Source of the DNA: Mesostigma viride
Lineage: Eukaryota; Streptophyta; Mesostigmatophyceae; Mesostigmatales; Mesostigmataceae
Assembly (NCBI GenBank): GCA_009746045.1
Contig: RPFO01000080.1
Coordinates: forward strand, 770,420-834,419
Reading direction: 5' to 3'
DNA: 64,000 bases
Shown here one piece after another: positions 10,236-20,880 of this stretch (within the stretch, counting starts at the first letter, position 1; every line of letters begins with the position of its first letter). A model generated the notes under the pieces. That model was given only the letters and a program-made list of their open reading frames with translations. It was not told the origin of the DNA and ran no database searches. A program made the position numbers and the translations under genes.

Positions 10236-13200
10236 CACGGCAACGGCCGCGCCCACGGCAATGGCCACGGCAACGGCCACGGCCATGGCGGTAGCAGCGG
10301 GGGGCGCGGCGGGCGCGGTGGTGGTCGCGGTGGTGGCGCAGGGGTCGGGCGTGGTCGCGGGCCGCCCTGCTCCGTCTGCGCCAAGCCTGGACATGACGCC
10401 GCCACCTGCTGGACTGCCCATCCCGCCCAGCGCCCTGCTCACCTCCGCGGTGACGGCGCCGGGCACGCCCATCACACCGACGCAGGCCTGCCTCCCTTGG
10501 AGACGACGTACGCGTTCCACGTGGGTCGAGGCCCTTTGTGTGCTTCCCTGCGCGCCAACCCTTTAGGTGCTTCCCTGCGCGACGGTGTGCAGCCTCACGG
10601 GCAGGCCTCGCTTCGTCCAGTGCACGGCCTTGCGCCTTCCCCGTCCCGCTCGGGCAGTCGTCTCTCGGCACCCCGCCCCAGCACCTCCTCGGACTCGACG
10701 GCTGGTTCCTCAACCACCGCTCCTTCTGTGCTTCACACGGCCGCAACGGCCTCGGCTAGGTGTGCCCCGGAGTGGGTGGTTGACACGGGTGCCACGTACC
10801 ACATGACGCCTCACCGGGCGGACTTTGGCGATGGATTTGATCCCGCCTTCCGGCTGCGCATCACCGGCTCGGGCGGCAATCTGCATGCGGGCGGCAGGGG
10901 CCCTCTGCTTCTCCGGCTCGGCACCCCGGACGTGCACCTCGGCCCAGCTTTGTATGTCCCAGGCCTTCAGGCCCGCCTACTCTCGGTGAGCCAGCTCTTT
11001 AAAGCCGGCCATGATGTGGACTTTAAGCACCTGCGCCTCACTTTGGGGACCCGCACGTTCCCCCTCGTGGAGTGTGACGGCATTTACTTGCTCCGCGGGG
11101 TGGCGCCCCATGCCCTCGCCACATCAGCCGCCCCCGTGGACCTGATGCAGTGGCACCTGCGCCTCGGACACGCTGGCGCGGATCGTATTGCTCGGCTAGC
11201 CGCCGACCCCGCCTCAAACATGGTGACCCACGGTCCCAAGGCTCCCACGTGTCCTTCCTGCCCTGCCGGTCACTTGCGGCGGAGCAGCTTTCCCCCCAGC
11301 ACGACGCCACGCTGCGCGACCCCTCGCCATCGCCTGCACTGCGACCTGCTAGGTCCCATGCGGACCCCTGCCGTGTTGGGGGACTGGCGGTATGTCCTGG
11401 GCATCACGGATGAAGCCACTCGTTTTCACTGGGTTTACTTCTTGAAGACGAAGGACGCTGCCGTTGGGAGCCTGCGTCACTTCCTGGCCACGGAGATCAA
11501 GCCGTTCCGGGCGTCCGCGGCCACGGCGCCTGTGGAGCTTCGCTCCGACCAAGACGCGGTTTTCACTGGCCAGGACTGGCGCGCCGTCTGCGCCGAGTAT
11601 GGCGTGCGGCAAGAGTTCTCGTCCCCCTATACGCCGGAGCAGAACGGCGTGGCGGAGCGATTCTGGGGCGTCGCAGTTAGCATGACCAGGAGCATGCTGG
11701 CGCATGCTGGCCTCGGCAAGGAGTTCTGGGCTCTAGCCTTTGCATGCGCCATCTACATCATCAACAGGCTGCCCTGCCGCAGCAACCCGGAGCACGCAAC
11801 GCCCTACTTCCTCATGTATGGGCGCCCTGCGGATTTATCCGGCATGCGTGTGTTTGGCTGCCCCTCCCACGTCTTGGTTGAGGGGGCAGCCCGTGAGAAG
11901 TTTGATTCTCGCGCTGAGGATGGCCTCTTCGTGGGATACAAGCTTGACTCCCCGGCCTACCTCGTATGGGTGCCCGACAAGGCGACGGGCGGCGGGCGTG
12001 TCATCGAGCGCAAGCACGTGCAGTTCGACGAGACGTGGCGCAACCGGGCCCCGCAGGCTGCGCAGTGGCTCCCGGCGGCCCCCTTTGCGGAGGCCGACCT
12101 CTTTCCCGCCGACATGCTGACTCCTGCCCCTTTGCAGTTACCCTCTGCCTCTGCCGAGGACTCTGGGGGGCCGGCAACGCCCTCCACTGCCTTGCCCGCA
12201 GGCCGTGAGGACAGCTATGTCAGCATCGGGGGGACTCCTGAGCGTTTCGTTCTCCCCCCGGCCGCCGCTGCGGCCATCCAGGCACTTGTGCGGAACGGCC
12301 ATGCTCCGACGGCTCCGGCTCCTGCCTCGGCGCCGACATCTTACCTCACCGTGTCAGATGCTCGACAGCATGCCCCTCTGTTGCGCGGACAGGCCTCTGG
12401 CCACTCGCGTTCTGCGGCGTCATATGAACACGCCGGGGCGGGGATGCCTCCGCCGCATTTGAGTACCTCGGTTGACCTGGAGAGCACGGCTGACAGCACC
12501 GGCTATTCTCCTCCGGCGTCCCCTGGTGCCTCTGCAGGTCTCCTCCCCGTGTGGGGTTCCCGTGGTGCTGCCTTGTGTGGCGACCTTTCTCATGGCAGTA
12601 ACACCCCCGCTCCCCCTGGTTTCGGGGGCGATGATGTATTGGATGACGCACTTTCTTCCTGGCCGGATCAACCTGTCACCAAGGCTGCACGGATCCACGC
12701 GCATCACTCACTTGTCGCTGACCTGTGCTTCGCTGCTGCTTTTCATAGCCAGCCTGCGTCCGTGCCCTCCTCTCCCGCTGCCGCCCTTGCCTTGCCGGAA
12801 TGGCGCACGGCCATGGAGAGTGAGCTGGCCAGCCTCCAGGAGCACCAGGTTTACGAGCTTCTGCATATGCGTGATCTTCCGCGCGGTGCCAAGCTCCTAC
12901 CCACCAAGTGGGTCTTCGCCCAGAAAGCTGATGGGCGGTGCAAGGCCCGGTTTGTGTGCAAGGGGTTTGCACAGCGCGAGGGCATTGATTTCGGTGAGAC
13001 TTTTGCTCCCACCGTCCGTGCTGCCACCGTGCGCCTGGGCTTGGCTCGTGCTGGCACTGCTGGCCACCCCATCCGGCAGCTGGATGTCCGCACCGCGTTC
13101 CTCTATGCTGAGTTGGAGGAGGACGTGTATGTCCTTCCCCCCAAGGGCTTTGAGGAGCGCGACCCCACTGGCCAAACGTACCTCTGGCGCCTCCGGCGGA

Positions 13201-14304
13201 GCCTCTATGGGCTCAAACAGGCGCCCCGGAACTGGCACCACACGCTCCGGGACTACCTCATCCATGAGACTGGCGCTGTCCAGAGCACCACGGACACGTG
13301 TCTGTTCCTGTATGTTGGTGGTTTTGTTTGCCTTCGTCCATGTCGACGATCTCCTGGTCTCCTGGTCTCCTGGTCTCCTGGTCTCCTGGCCACTCCTCGG
13401 CGGAGTGGCTATCGCAGTGGACCCAACGGGTGTCCCAGCGCTTCCAGATCACCGAGACGGATGCCCCCTCCCTCTTTCTGGGGGTCTCCCTGGTCCTCGA
13501 CCCGCCGGCGCGCACAGTTTTTCTGCACCAAGGCCCGTATCTGGAGGCCCTCGCTGAGCGCTTTGGGGTCTCCCCACGGGCGGTGAAGACGCCCGTCGTC
13601 CCCAACACCCCCCGTGGTGAGGGGGGGCTTCTCAACGCGGACGACACTCGCGTCTACCAAGCGATCACCGGGGCACTCCTGTATGCGATGGGATGCACTC
13701 GGCCTGACCTGGCATTCGCAGTCAACCTGCTGACTCAGAATATGAAAAACCCTACTGTAAGCGACCTTGGGCTGGCACGCCGGGTGCTTCAGTACGCGGT
13801 ACACACCAAGGACCTGGGTCTGTCCTACTCGGGGCAGGGGGGGCTGGTGGCCTACTCGGATGCCGACTGGGCAAACGATCCTGTGGACCGCAAGTCAATC
13901 ACTGGCAACGTGGTCATGTACCGCGGTGCTGCGGTGGAGTGGACCAGTCGCAAGCAGCCCACTCCAGCCCTGTCCACCTGTGAGGCCGAGTACATGGCCC
14001 TGTGCGGTGTCACGCAGCAGGTGGTCCCCTTCTCACCATCACCAAGGAGTTGGGTGACCCGGCCTCAGGGCCAATTCAGGTGTTTTGCGACAACACTGGT
14101 GCTGTGGCTCTGTCACGAGACCCTGTTCACCCTCGGCGTACCAAGCACATCGACGTCAAGTACCACTACATTCGCGCGAAGGTCGCGGATGGCACCGTTC
14201 AGGTGTCTCACCTTCCTGGGGCAGCGATGATCGCCGACATGCTCACCAAGGCACTACCTGAGCCACGTTTTGTGGAGCTCAGACACAAGTTGTTGGGTAT
14301 TTGA
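9165..14304 (+). pseudogene. Copia-1 Gag-Pol polyprotein (multiple frameshifts)
   Basis: ATG at 9165 opens a 1,473-codon frame. In order: Gag; an Asn-Gly repeat coded by GGCAAC hexamers (about 10135-10270); the CCHC knuckle CSVCAKPGHDAATCW (about residue 401); protease WVVDTGATYHMT (537); integrase zinc finger WHLRLGHAG...CPSC (662-698); DDE triad in HCDLLGPM, LRSDQDAVF and EQNGVAERFWG (about 727, 795, 826); RT blocks LPTKWVFAQK, QLDVRTAFL and LYGLKQAPRNW (1245-1357). Shortly before the catalytic VHVDD (about 13337-13351) the frame shifts. It shifts again across five copies of TCTCCTGG (13350-13389) and once more near 14030. RNase H (YSDADW, DNTGAVAL, IADMLTKALP) is then read to the stop at 14304. 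The element is therefore non-autonomous as written, unless the indels are sequence errors. Confidence 0.93.
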
Positions 14305-14433
14305 GTTACTGGCAATTAGTGATGAGACAACATAAGGACACACTTGCTAGCCTGTGACACTGGTCCCATACTACAGTTCTTTTAGTGAACATTTGTTCTG
14401 GCTTGCTTGAGTTTGTTTTCCGGCCTGTGTGCC

Positions 14434-14445
14434 GAGTAAGGGGGG
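14434..14445 (+). promoter_or_regulatory. Copia-1 polypurine tract
   Basis: GAGTAAGGGGGG immediately before the 3' LTR, the expected plus-strand primer position. Confidence 0.8.
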
Positions 14446-14877
14446 TGTCAGAAGTATCGACACACCTGCCTGAAACTAGTACTTATAGTTTAGTGCTAGC
14501 TCTGGACTACATGAACGGGCATGTGCCGCATGTTTAAGTTCTGTTCCATAAGTGACCCAGTCATTCTGTGACTGACCTTGAACTTTGGTTGTGAATGGTT
14601 GGCTTGAGATCACGTTATGATTGTAACTGCCACACAGTCAGAAAAGAACCGGTTTGGTGTGGCCACGTTGTAGGTAGATCATAACTGCTACCCAGTAGCT
14701 GAGCCTGGAATTGTTTAAAAGGCGAAGCTACGCACCTTGTTTGCCCTCTCAGTACCTCACACCTCACACACTCCTGTGGTGGAACTAGCAGCCGGCCAGC
14801 TGCCGACTGAGACTTATTTTTATCTGAGTGAAAGAAAGTAAAACTTTGTGGCAAACATTGTTTTCTCACTCCTAACA
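14446..14877 (+). repeat. Copia-1 3' LTR
   Basis: 432 bp copy of the 5' LTR, followed by target duplication GCTGG at 14878-14882. Confidence 0.95.
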
Positions 14878-15550
14878 GCTGGGAATGCGCAAGGCTGGGC
14901 GCGGCGCAGCGTGCGCAAGGCTGGCGTGCGCAAGGCTGGGGAGTGCGCGGGCGTAACAACGTTAAGGCAGGCCAGGCGCAGGCACGTAAAAACACGGGCG
15001 ACGGGCCATGGGCCACGGGCCACGCGTCGGCCGTCGGCCCAGCCATTCCTGCATTTTAGGAACGTTGCCGGGCACAAAATTCAAATTCTGGTGCGGCATG
15101 GCTGCGGCAGCTACCTGGCCCGGGCTGGCCGACGTTGGCATGGACGACTGTCAAGAAAGCGTTCATCTCGCTTGGGTAAGCTGCGGTTGTTTCGTCTGGG
15201 CGCTCTTCCCATTTTATTGCTAACGGGTCGATTTACTTACCCAACGTTTCCATCCAGGGCAGAAATGCCAACGACTTTTCAGTCGGCCACTTCCATTTTT
15301 TACCCACTTCGAGTCGTAACGTCATCCAAGGAATACTTTACCCTCTGTATTCCGGCCTGTCTCCTTCTATTTCGCAGGAACCCTTCGCTTCTGGTTGGCG
15401 TTCCTGCACTGCAGGCAGGCTGCAGTCTCTACCGCTGCATTTTTTTGTAAGTACTTCGGTTGGGAAGTTCGTCTAACGTTTTTCCATCGACTGTCCTGCT
15501 TCCAAGCCAGGCCGCGTCTCTACACTGTGTTTCCGTCAGCAACGGGATGG

Positions 15551-15698
15551 AGGTCCGGTTTTTCATGATCGGCAACCGTTTTGGTCACGTCATTTTCAGC
15601 AACACGCAACTGCCTCTGCCTTAGAGGTCCGGTTTTTCATGATCGGCAACCGTTTTGGTCACGTCATTTTCAGCAACACGCAACTGCCTCTGCCTTAC
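15551..15698. repeat. 74-bp tandem duplication in the left arm only
   Basis: AGGTCCGGTTTTTCATGATC begins both 15551 and 15625, and the 74-bp unit is repeated head to tail. The right arm (about 21830-21905) has a single unit, so the duplication postdates arm formation, or one unit was lost. Confidence 0.9.
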
Positions 15699-16639
15699 AC
15701 GCTGCGCTTTGTCGTCCTTCCGTCGGTTCGGGAAAGCTTCTTACGTCTTTCCATTACATCATTACCGTCCAGGTAGTTTCTTACCATTTGCTTTCGGTCG
15801 GCAACGGGTCGGGAGCATATACAGTGGGTCATTATCCGCAATGCAGCTTCCCCCCTGTTTTCCCCACAGGCTCTCCCTGTATTTCCTTGGGGAACATCTT
15901 TGGATTAGCTCCCGTGCATCAAACGTGCATCAAGAACACATTTTTTAGGGAGACTTTGGCTGTTCGTGGGATGGGAAGCACTACTGTGCCCATGTTTTCC
16001 ACTGCTTGATCTTGACTGCATACCCCACGCACCTGTCACCCACCTGACTTTTGCTAGTAGTTGCTGGATTTTTTCTTATAGCAGGTGCTGCGTGCTGGTG
16101 ATTGACATTACGGTCGCCATTGCTTGCCAGTAATTCAAAGTTGCTTGAAATGGTCAGCATCACGGCCAAGTCTACGTTCAGATCCTGCTTGGAATTTGTG
16201 GCGGGCGTTTTCTGTATTGGATGAACGCCAGTTTTTGTGACAGTGTGATTGTGTATAGGAACAAGTTTGAAGCAACAGCACACGTAGCATATTCATACTC
16301 ATATACATGCGCTTAATGTGAACGATGTAGCCTAGGGCGAAGAGCGTTGGTTTACACGACGACGTATTCAAAGTATAACTTCTGTAAACAAGTATCCATC
16401 TGCGTGTTTTAATTCATTTTGGCAGCCATGCATGTGCACAAGAGTACCAATTAATTATTCCTACACTAGGGGTCGATGTATTTAGCATTCACTTTGGCAT
16501 TTACTGCGGCAATGCCATTACTCCGTGGCTCCCCAATGGGACATGTACTGTGTCTTGTTGTGTTGACAGCGTGTAATAAGTGTTGCAACGAACTAGGCAA
16601 GGGCTAATGGACTAAACTGTGAGGGGCAGCACATTGATT

Positions 16640-16815
16640 TTCCGCCGCATTGAAGCCAAGAATCATTTAGCACTCGCAGTTAGGTATCGCCATGATGCAG
16701 AGAAATTGTTGTGGCCTGACCACTTGAGGCAGTGAGACAAGGTTGGATGCCCTCCCAATCAGTGTATAGGGGTTGAAGGTTGTTTTAATGCCACCCATGT
16801 AACGCAATATACGTG
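16640..16815 (+). mobile_element. SINE-like family S copy (diverged), satellite at its 3' end
   Basis: The 3' part (GTGGCCTGACCACTTGAGGC, GGCAGTGAGACAAGG, GTATAGGGGTTGAAGGTT) aligns with the family copies at 30262-30535 (minus) and 61263-61540 (plus). The last 30 bp can form a stem (CATGTA with TATACGTG, one G-U pair) at the position of the CACGTGAC/GTCACGTG hairpin in the other copies. The GGAT satellite starts directly after it. Confidence 0.6.
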
Positions 16816-17264
16816 TGCTTGATGAGTGGATGGATGGATGGATGGATGGATGGATGGATGGATGGATGGATGGATGGATGGATGGATGGATGGATGGATG
16901 GATGGATGGATGGATGGATGGATGGATGGATGGATGGATGGATGGATGGATGGATGGATGGATGGATGGATGGATGGATGGATGGATGGATGGATGGATG
17001 GATGGATGGATGGATGGATGGATGGATGGATGGATGCATGGATGGATGCATGGATGGATGCATGGATGGATGGATGGATGGATGCATGGATGCATGGATG
17101 CATGGATGCATGGATGCATGGATGCATGGATGCATGGATGCATGGATGCATGGATGCATGGATGCATGGATGCATGGATGCATGGATGCATGGATGCATG
17201 GATGCATGGATGCATGGATGCATGGATGCATGGATGCATGGATGCATGGATGCATGGATGGATG
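16816..17264. repeat. GGAT / GGATGCAT satellite, left arm
   Basis: About 210 bp of pure GGAT, a mixed zone (about 17035-17080), then about 180 bp of the 8-mer GGATGCAT. Open in several frames (WMDG..., WMHGCMDA...), none a real gene. Confidence 0.98.
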
Positions 17265-17935
17265 ATTGGCTAACAAAGTGAATGGTTGCGTGTCGTGCGC
17301 ATGGGCATGTGAGTCCTCCTTGCCTCCCCATGAAACTAAGGGTTGAGAAAGCAGGTTTGGGCTCGGCGGCTACCATATTGTAGTGACATGCACACACGGG
17401 CTGTTGGGAGCCACGGGGAAGAGAATATGAGAAATCGGGTTAGCTTCGATTGCCAATTTGTAGCCATCCACTAAGCTGCTGTTTAGAATGGTAGGTGCTT
17501 TTACACACTTTATACAGACGTCCACTTAAGCTAAATTTGGACTAATTGAGCTCTGAGACATCATGGTGGTGCCGGTCTACACGATCATTTCTAGCTTTTC
17601 TCATTCTGTCATTTTTTGTTGGGTGCAACATCGATATTGTGTAGACACCTCACTTATGTTATGATTTGGCCGTTATGGATTCAAGAAACACCTGCCATGA
17701 TCCTCCATTTGGCAACACTCACGCCATGGTGAACACCATTTTATTTTTTATTGCTTGATGACATTGGATGAGATCACCTAGTAAGACAGTTGATGTTGTG
17801 GGCGGGGGGTGGGCAAGGATCTGGCACTCAGACATGTCTTTTGCCGGTGGGGTTACATGGGTGGCAAGAGGCAGATGCCTGTTTGGGCAAACCAATGTTG
17901 GTGCAGTTAATAGTAATTATATTGACTGGTTTTTC
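17265..17935. other. Arm sequence and spacer start, no supported gene
   Basis: 17265-17577 belongs to the inverted duplication (matches 19627-20092 apart from an insertion in that arm). 17578-17935 is single-copy spacer with only short frames. Confidence 0.5.
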
Positions 17936-18202
17936 ACTCCCTCTCTCCTCTTTGGACTGCCATGCAGAGCAAGAAGCGGTGGCAGAAGATTGTCAAGGCG
18001 CACACGCCCGACCCTGTGGGCAAGCCCCTCCCCCCAAGCGGTGGAGGCGTTTTGATGAGTAGTGTAGTTAGGATTTTCTAGATAGCTTAGAGTTAGGATA
18101 GTTCGTTCACGCGGCTCCCTCCACCCCATCCATCATGGAATATGTGCTACATGATCTCCCCACGGAGGCATGTTATAATTTAATTTACTTTAATTTAATA
18201 TT
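17936..18202 (+). mobile_element. 5'-truncated LINE-like 3' end, family L1 copy a
   Basis: Matches 27985-28256 from CACTCCCTCTCTC onward. The first part still encodes a shared C-terminus (KKRWQKIV, HTPDPVGKP, then a stop). The 3' UTR follows, with ATATGTGCTACATG, a conserved stem-loop (18149-18173) and a TTTAAT-type tail (18174-18202). A shared 3' end with variable 5' truncation is the signature of target-primed reverse transcription. Confidence 0.7.
18149..18173 (+). other. Conserved 3' stem-loop of family L1 (copy a)
   Basis: ACATG pairs with CATGT and CTCC with GGAG around a CCAC loop, immediately before the AT-rich tail. Equivalent hairpins occur in the other family copies. Confidence 0.65.
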
Positions 18203-18529
18203 GACTGGTTATGTTGGTTTGCATAGACTACTCAAGTTTTGTTCCTTGTTGTGCGAGATCTCCCTTCCATTCATTCCATATCGACTTGCCATGCCTCCAG
18301 GTTGTCGAGGCTGGCAATGCATCTAGTGTAGGTTTGTATAGGTTACAATAAGACTTTTTCATGCAAGGGTACGTTTATGGATTCATGTCTATTAATCAAT
18401 GAATGATTTTATGGATTTATGGGAGCATTAATTAATTGAATCATGAATTTGCACGCAACTTTGTCACGTGAGCATGTATCCAAACAATGATTAATCATTT
18501 ATCATCTGCCATAAGTCTGAATTTATTAA

Positions 18530-18640
18530 ACAATTAATTAACAACATATATCTCCGTTGGGAGCTTATGTAACACATAGCCCTGAGTGGGGCATATGGGT
18601 TTTAATACATCCTTAGCTACCACTTGCAGGTGGGGGGGGT
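18530..18640 (-). mobile_element. LINE/SINE-like tail, family L2 copy (minus)
   Basis: Read on the minus strand, AAGCTCCCAACGGAG with flanking ACATA/TATGT forms the conserved hairpin (18544-18570), followed by an AATTAAT-type tail. Upstream lies the family phrase for GGGGCATATGG and TTTTAATACATCC. Confidence 0.55.
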
Positions 18641-18838
18641 GTAATCAGTCATAATGCTGTGCTCTTATTCTTTGCACACTGGTTTTCATGCACCCACGGT
18701 TGATGCCACCCTTTTTGCGTCTTCTGACCGAAACTGCATGTAAATGATCCAATTACAAATGGACTTGCGGATCAAGGCACTGGCCATAATTAATTACTTC
18801 ATTAAATTTACTCACCATAGCTTGCATAGTCAAGGCTG

Positions 18839-19034
18839 AAACGCCCGACCCTGTGGGCAAACCACCTCCCCCCAAGCGGAGGAGGCGTTTTGATGAGTAG
18901 GGTAGTTAGGACTTTTCCAGACTAGCTAGATTAGAGTTAGGTTAGTTCGATTACGCGGCTCCTTCCACCCCACCCATCCATCAAGGAATATGTGCTACAT
19001 GATCTCCCAACGGAGGCATGTTATAATTTAATAG
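18839..19034 (+). mobile_element. 5'-truncated LINE-like 3' end, family L1 copy b
   Basis: Begins at CGCCCGACCCTGTGGGC, about 60 bp further 3' than copy a, and ends in the same UTR, hairpin (18997-19021, CAAC loop) and TTATAATTTAAT tail. Confidence 0.7.
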
Positions 19035-19261
19035 CTTGCATTGATCAAATTGAGTTGGCCACAGATTTAGTGTGCACAAGGGTCCACCTATTTAAAAAAA
19101 AATCATGTATTCTATATCTATTTTGCCCTATCATAACTTAATTTGATTTTGCCCTAGCTCTACCCCAGGGGTCTTCTCTAGCTAGCATGCTTCGATCCGC
19201 CGTTTGCAAACACGCCGGCCCTTCCCCACTGGAGTCACTAGTCCTACATGACCTGAGCCCA

Positions 19262-19340
19262 CTATTAATTAATTAATTAGGAACATCACTCCGTTGGGAG
19301 TAAATGTCGCACATATCCCTGAGCAAGATCGAGAATTACT
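19262..19340 (-). mobile_element. Family L2 tail copy (minus)
   Basis: Hairpin at 19283-19307 (loop CAAC on the minus strand) preceded on the plus strand by an ATTA repeat, which is its tail. Very short copy. Confidence 0.5.
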
Positions 19341-19364
19341 TAAAAACCATATCCCCCTTCTCAA

Positions 19365-19437
19365 GGAAAAAATTAAATTAAATTAAATTGGAACACATCT
19401 CCATTGGGAACACATGTAGCACATATCCCTGACAAGA
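19365..19437 (-). mobile_element. Family L2 tail copy (minus), AAATT tail
   Basis: AATTAAATTAAATT tail, then a weaker hairpin variant (about 19394-19418) and the ATGTAGCACATATCCCTGA phrase of the family. Confidence 0.5.
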
Positions 19438-19439
19438 GG

Positions 19440-19630
19440 CATTAATTAATTATTAATTAGGAACACGACTACGTTGGGAGTACATGTGGCTCATAGCCTG
19501 AGAAGGGGCATATTCTGATCAGGGGCATATGGTTGTCTCCTTGATTTGGCCTTTTAATACATTCTGGGCTACTTCCTGCAAGGGTAGGATGTAAACTACA
19601 CCTGCTCTAGGTGCACCAAGGGCACCGGGA
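19440..19630 (-). mobile_element. Family L2 tail copy (minus), longer
   Basis: ATTAAT tail, hairpin at 19463-19487, then 3'-UTR sequence shared with 60240-60400 (GGGGCATAT, TTTTAATACATTC, CTTCCTGCAAGGG, GCTCTAGGTGCACC). It ends against the inner boundary of the inverted duplication. Confidence 0.65.
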
Positions 19631-19811
19631 CCACCATGATGTCTCAGAGCTCAATTAGTCCAAATTTAGCTTAAGTGGACGTCTGTATAAAGTGTGTAAA
19701 AGTACCTACCATTCTAAACAGCAGCCTAGTGGATGGCTACAAATTGGCAATCGAAGCGCTGGCTAAACCGATTTCTCATATTCTCTTCCCCGTGGCTCCC
19801 AACAGCCCGTG

Positions 19812-19957
19812 TGCGCATTAAATTAAATTAAAATTAAATTATAACATGCCTCCGTGGGGAGGTCATGTAGCACATATTCCATGATGGATGGGGTGGAGGA
19901 AGCCGCGTGGTCGAACTATACTAACGCTAGGCTATCTAGAAAATCCTAACTACACTC
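19812..19957 (-). mobile_element. Family L1 copy d inserted in the right arm
   Basis: On the minus strand it starts GAGTGTAGTTAGGATTTTC and ends with the hairpin (19844-19868) and an AATTTAATTTAATT tail. The left arm lacks it, so insertion followed the arm duplication. The hairpin is fully paired (ACATGACCTCC with GGAGGCATGT). Confidence 0.7.
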
Positions 19958-20092
19958 CCATGTGCGCATGCCACTACGATATGGCAGCCGCCGAGCCCAA
20001 ACATGCTTTCTCAACCCTTAGTTTCATAGGGAGGCAAGGAGGACTAACATGACCATGCGCACGACACGCAAGCACTTACTTTGTTAGCCAAT

Positions 20093-20703
20093 AATCCATC
20101 CATGCATCCATGCATCCATGCATCCATGCATCCATGCATCCATGCATCCATGCATCCATGCATCCATGCATCCATGCATCCATGCATCCATGCATCCATG
20201 CATCCATGCATCCATGCATCCATGCATCCATGCATCCATGCATCCATGCATCCATGCATCCATGCATCCATGCATCCATGCATCCATGCATCCATGCATC
20301 CATGCATCCATGCATCCATGCATCCATGCATCCATGCATCCATGCATCCATGCATCCATGCATCCATGCATCCATGCATCCATGCATCCATGCATCCATG
20401 CATCCATGCATCCATGCATCCATGCATCCATGCATCCATGCATCCATGCATCCATGCATCCATGCATCCATGCATCCATCCATCCATCCATCCATCCATC
20501 CATCCATCCATCCATCCATCCATCCATCCATCCATCCATCCATCCATCCATCCATCCATCCATCCATCCATCCATCCATCCATCCATCCATCCATCCATC
20601 CATCCATCCATCCATCCATCCATCCATCCATCCATCCATCCATCCATCCATCCATCCATCCATCCATCCATCCATCCATCCATCCATCCATCCATCCATC
20701 CAC
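20093..20703. repeat. GGATGCAT / GGAT satellite, right arm
   Basis: On the plus strand: about 380 bp of the 8-mer CATGCATC, then about 225 bp of CATC. Same order as the left arm when read from the arm's outer end, but the 8-mer block is about twice as long. Confidence 0.98.
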
Positions 20704-20880
20704 TCATCAAGCACACGTATATTGCGTCACATGGGTGGCAATAAAACAACCTTCAACCCCTATACACTGATTGGGAGGGCATCCAACCTTGTCTCACTGC
20801 CTCAAGTGGTCAGGCCACAACAATTTCTCTGCATCATGGCGATACCTAACTGCGAGTGCTAAATGATTCTTGGCTTCGAT
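20704..20880 (-). mobile_element. SINE-like family S copy, right arm
   Basis: Mirror image of 16640-16815. Its 3' end (minus strand) leads straight into the satellite. Confidence 0.6.

Larger units (their letters stand above)
8487..14877 (+). mobile_element. Copia-1: Ty1/copia LTR retrotransposon
   Basis: The 432-bp LTRs (8487-8918 and 14446-14877) appear identical and run TGTCAG...TAACA. They are flanked by the 5-bp target duplication GCTGG (8482-8486, 14878-14882). The inverted-repeat partner at 22560-22610 preserves the empty site. A PBS follows the left LTR, a G-rich polypurine tract precedes the right LTR, and the domain order Gag-PR-INT-RT-RNaseH is canonical copia. Confidence 0.97.
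8421..17577 (+). repeat. Left arm of a large inverted duplication (interrupted by copia-1)
   Basis: Sequence from 8421 (GAGTTTTTGTAAACATCTGA) onward matches the reverse complement of 22641 downwards. After the copia insertion it resumes at 14883 and continues to about 17577 (CATGGTGGTGCCGGT), matching down to about 19627. Excluding the 6.4-kb insertion, the arm is about 2.76 kb. It contains GCGCAAGGCTGG short repeats, a 74-bp tandem duplication not in the other arm, a SINE-like copy and a satellite. No protein gene is recognisable; the reading frames in it lack known domains. Confidence 0.85.

Noticed and set aside
9815-10746. Minus-strand Arg/Pro/Cys-rich frames opposite copia-1 gag
   Set aside because: Shadow frames caused by GC-rich coding sequence and the GGCAAC repeat on the plus strand.
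15008-16009. Small ORFs in the inverted-duplication arms as host genes
   Set aside because: No domain, and lengths are within chance. The mirrored copy merely repeats them.
16667-17397. Long [12 protein letters not shown] frames in the GGAT satellites (also 20044-20862)
   Set aside because: All frames of a 4-mer/8-mer satellite are open; no gene evidence.
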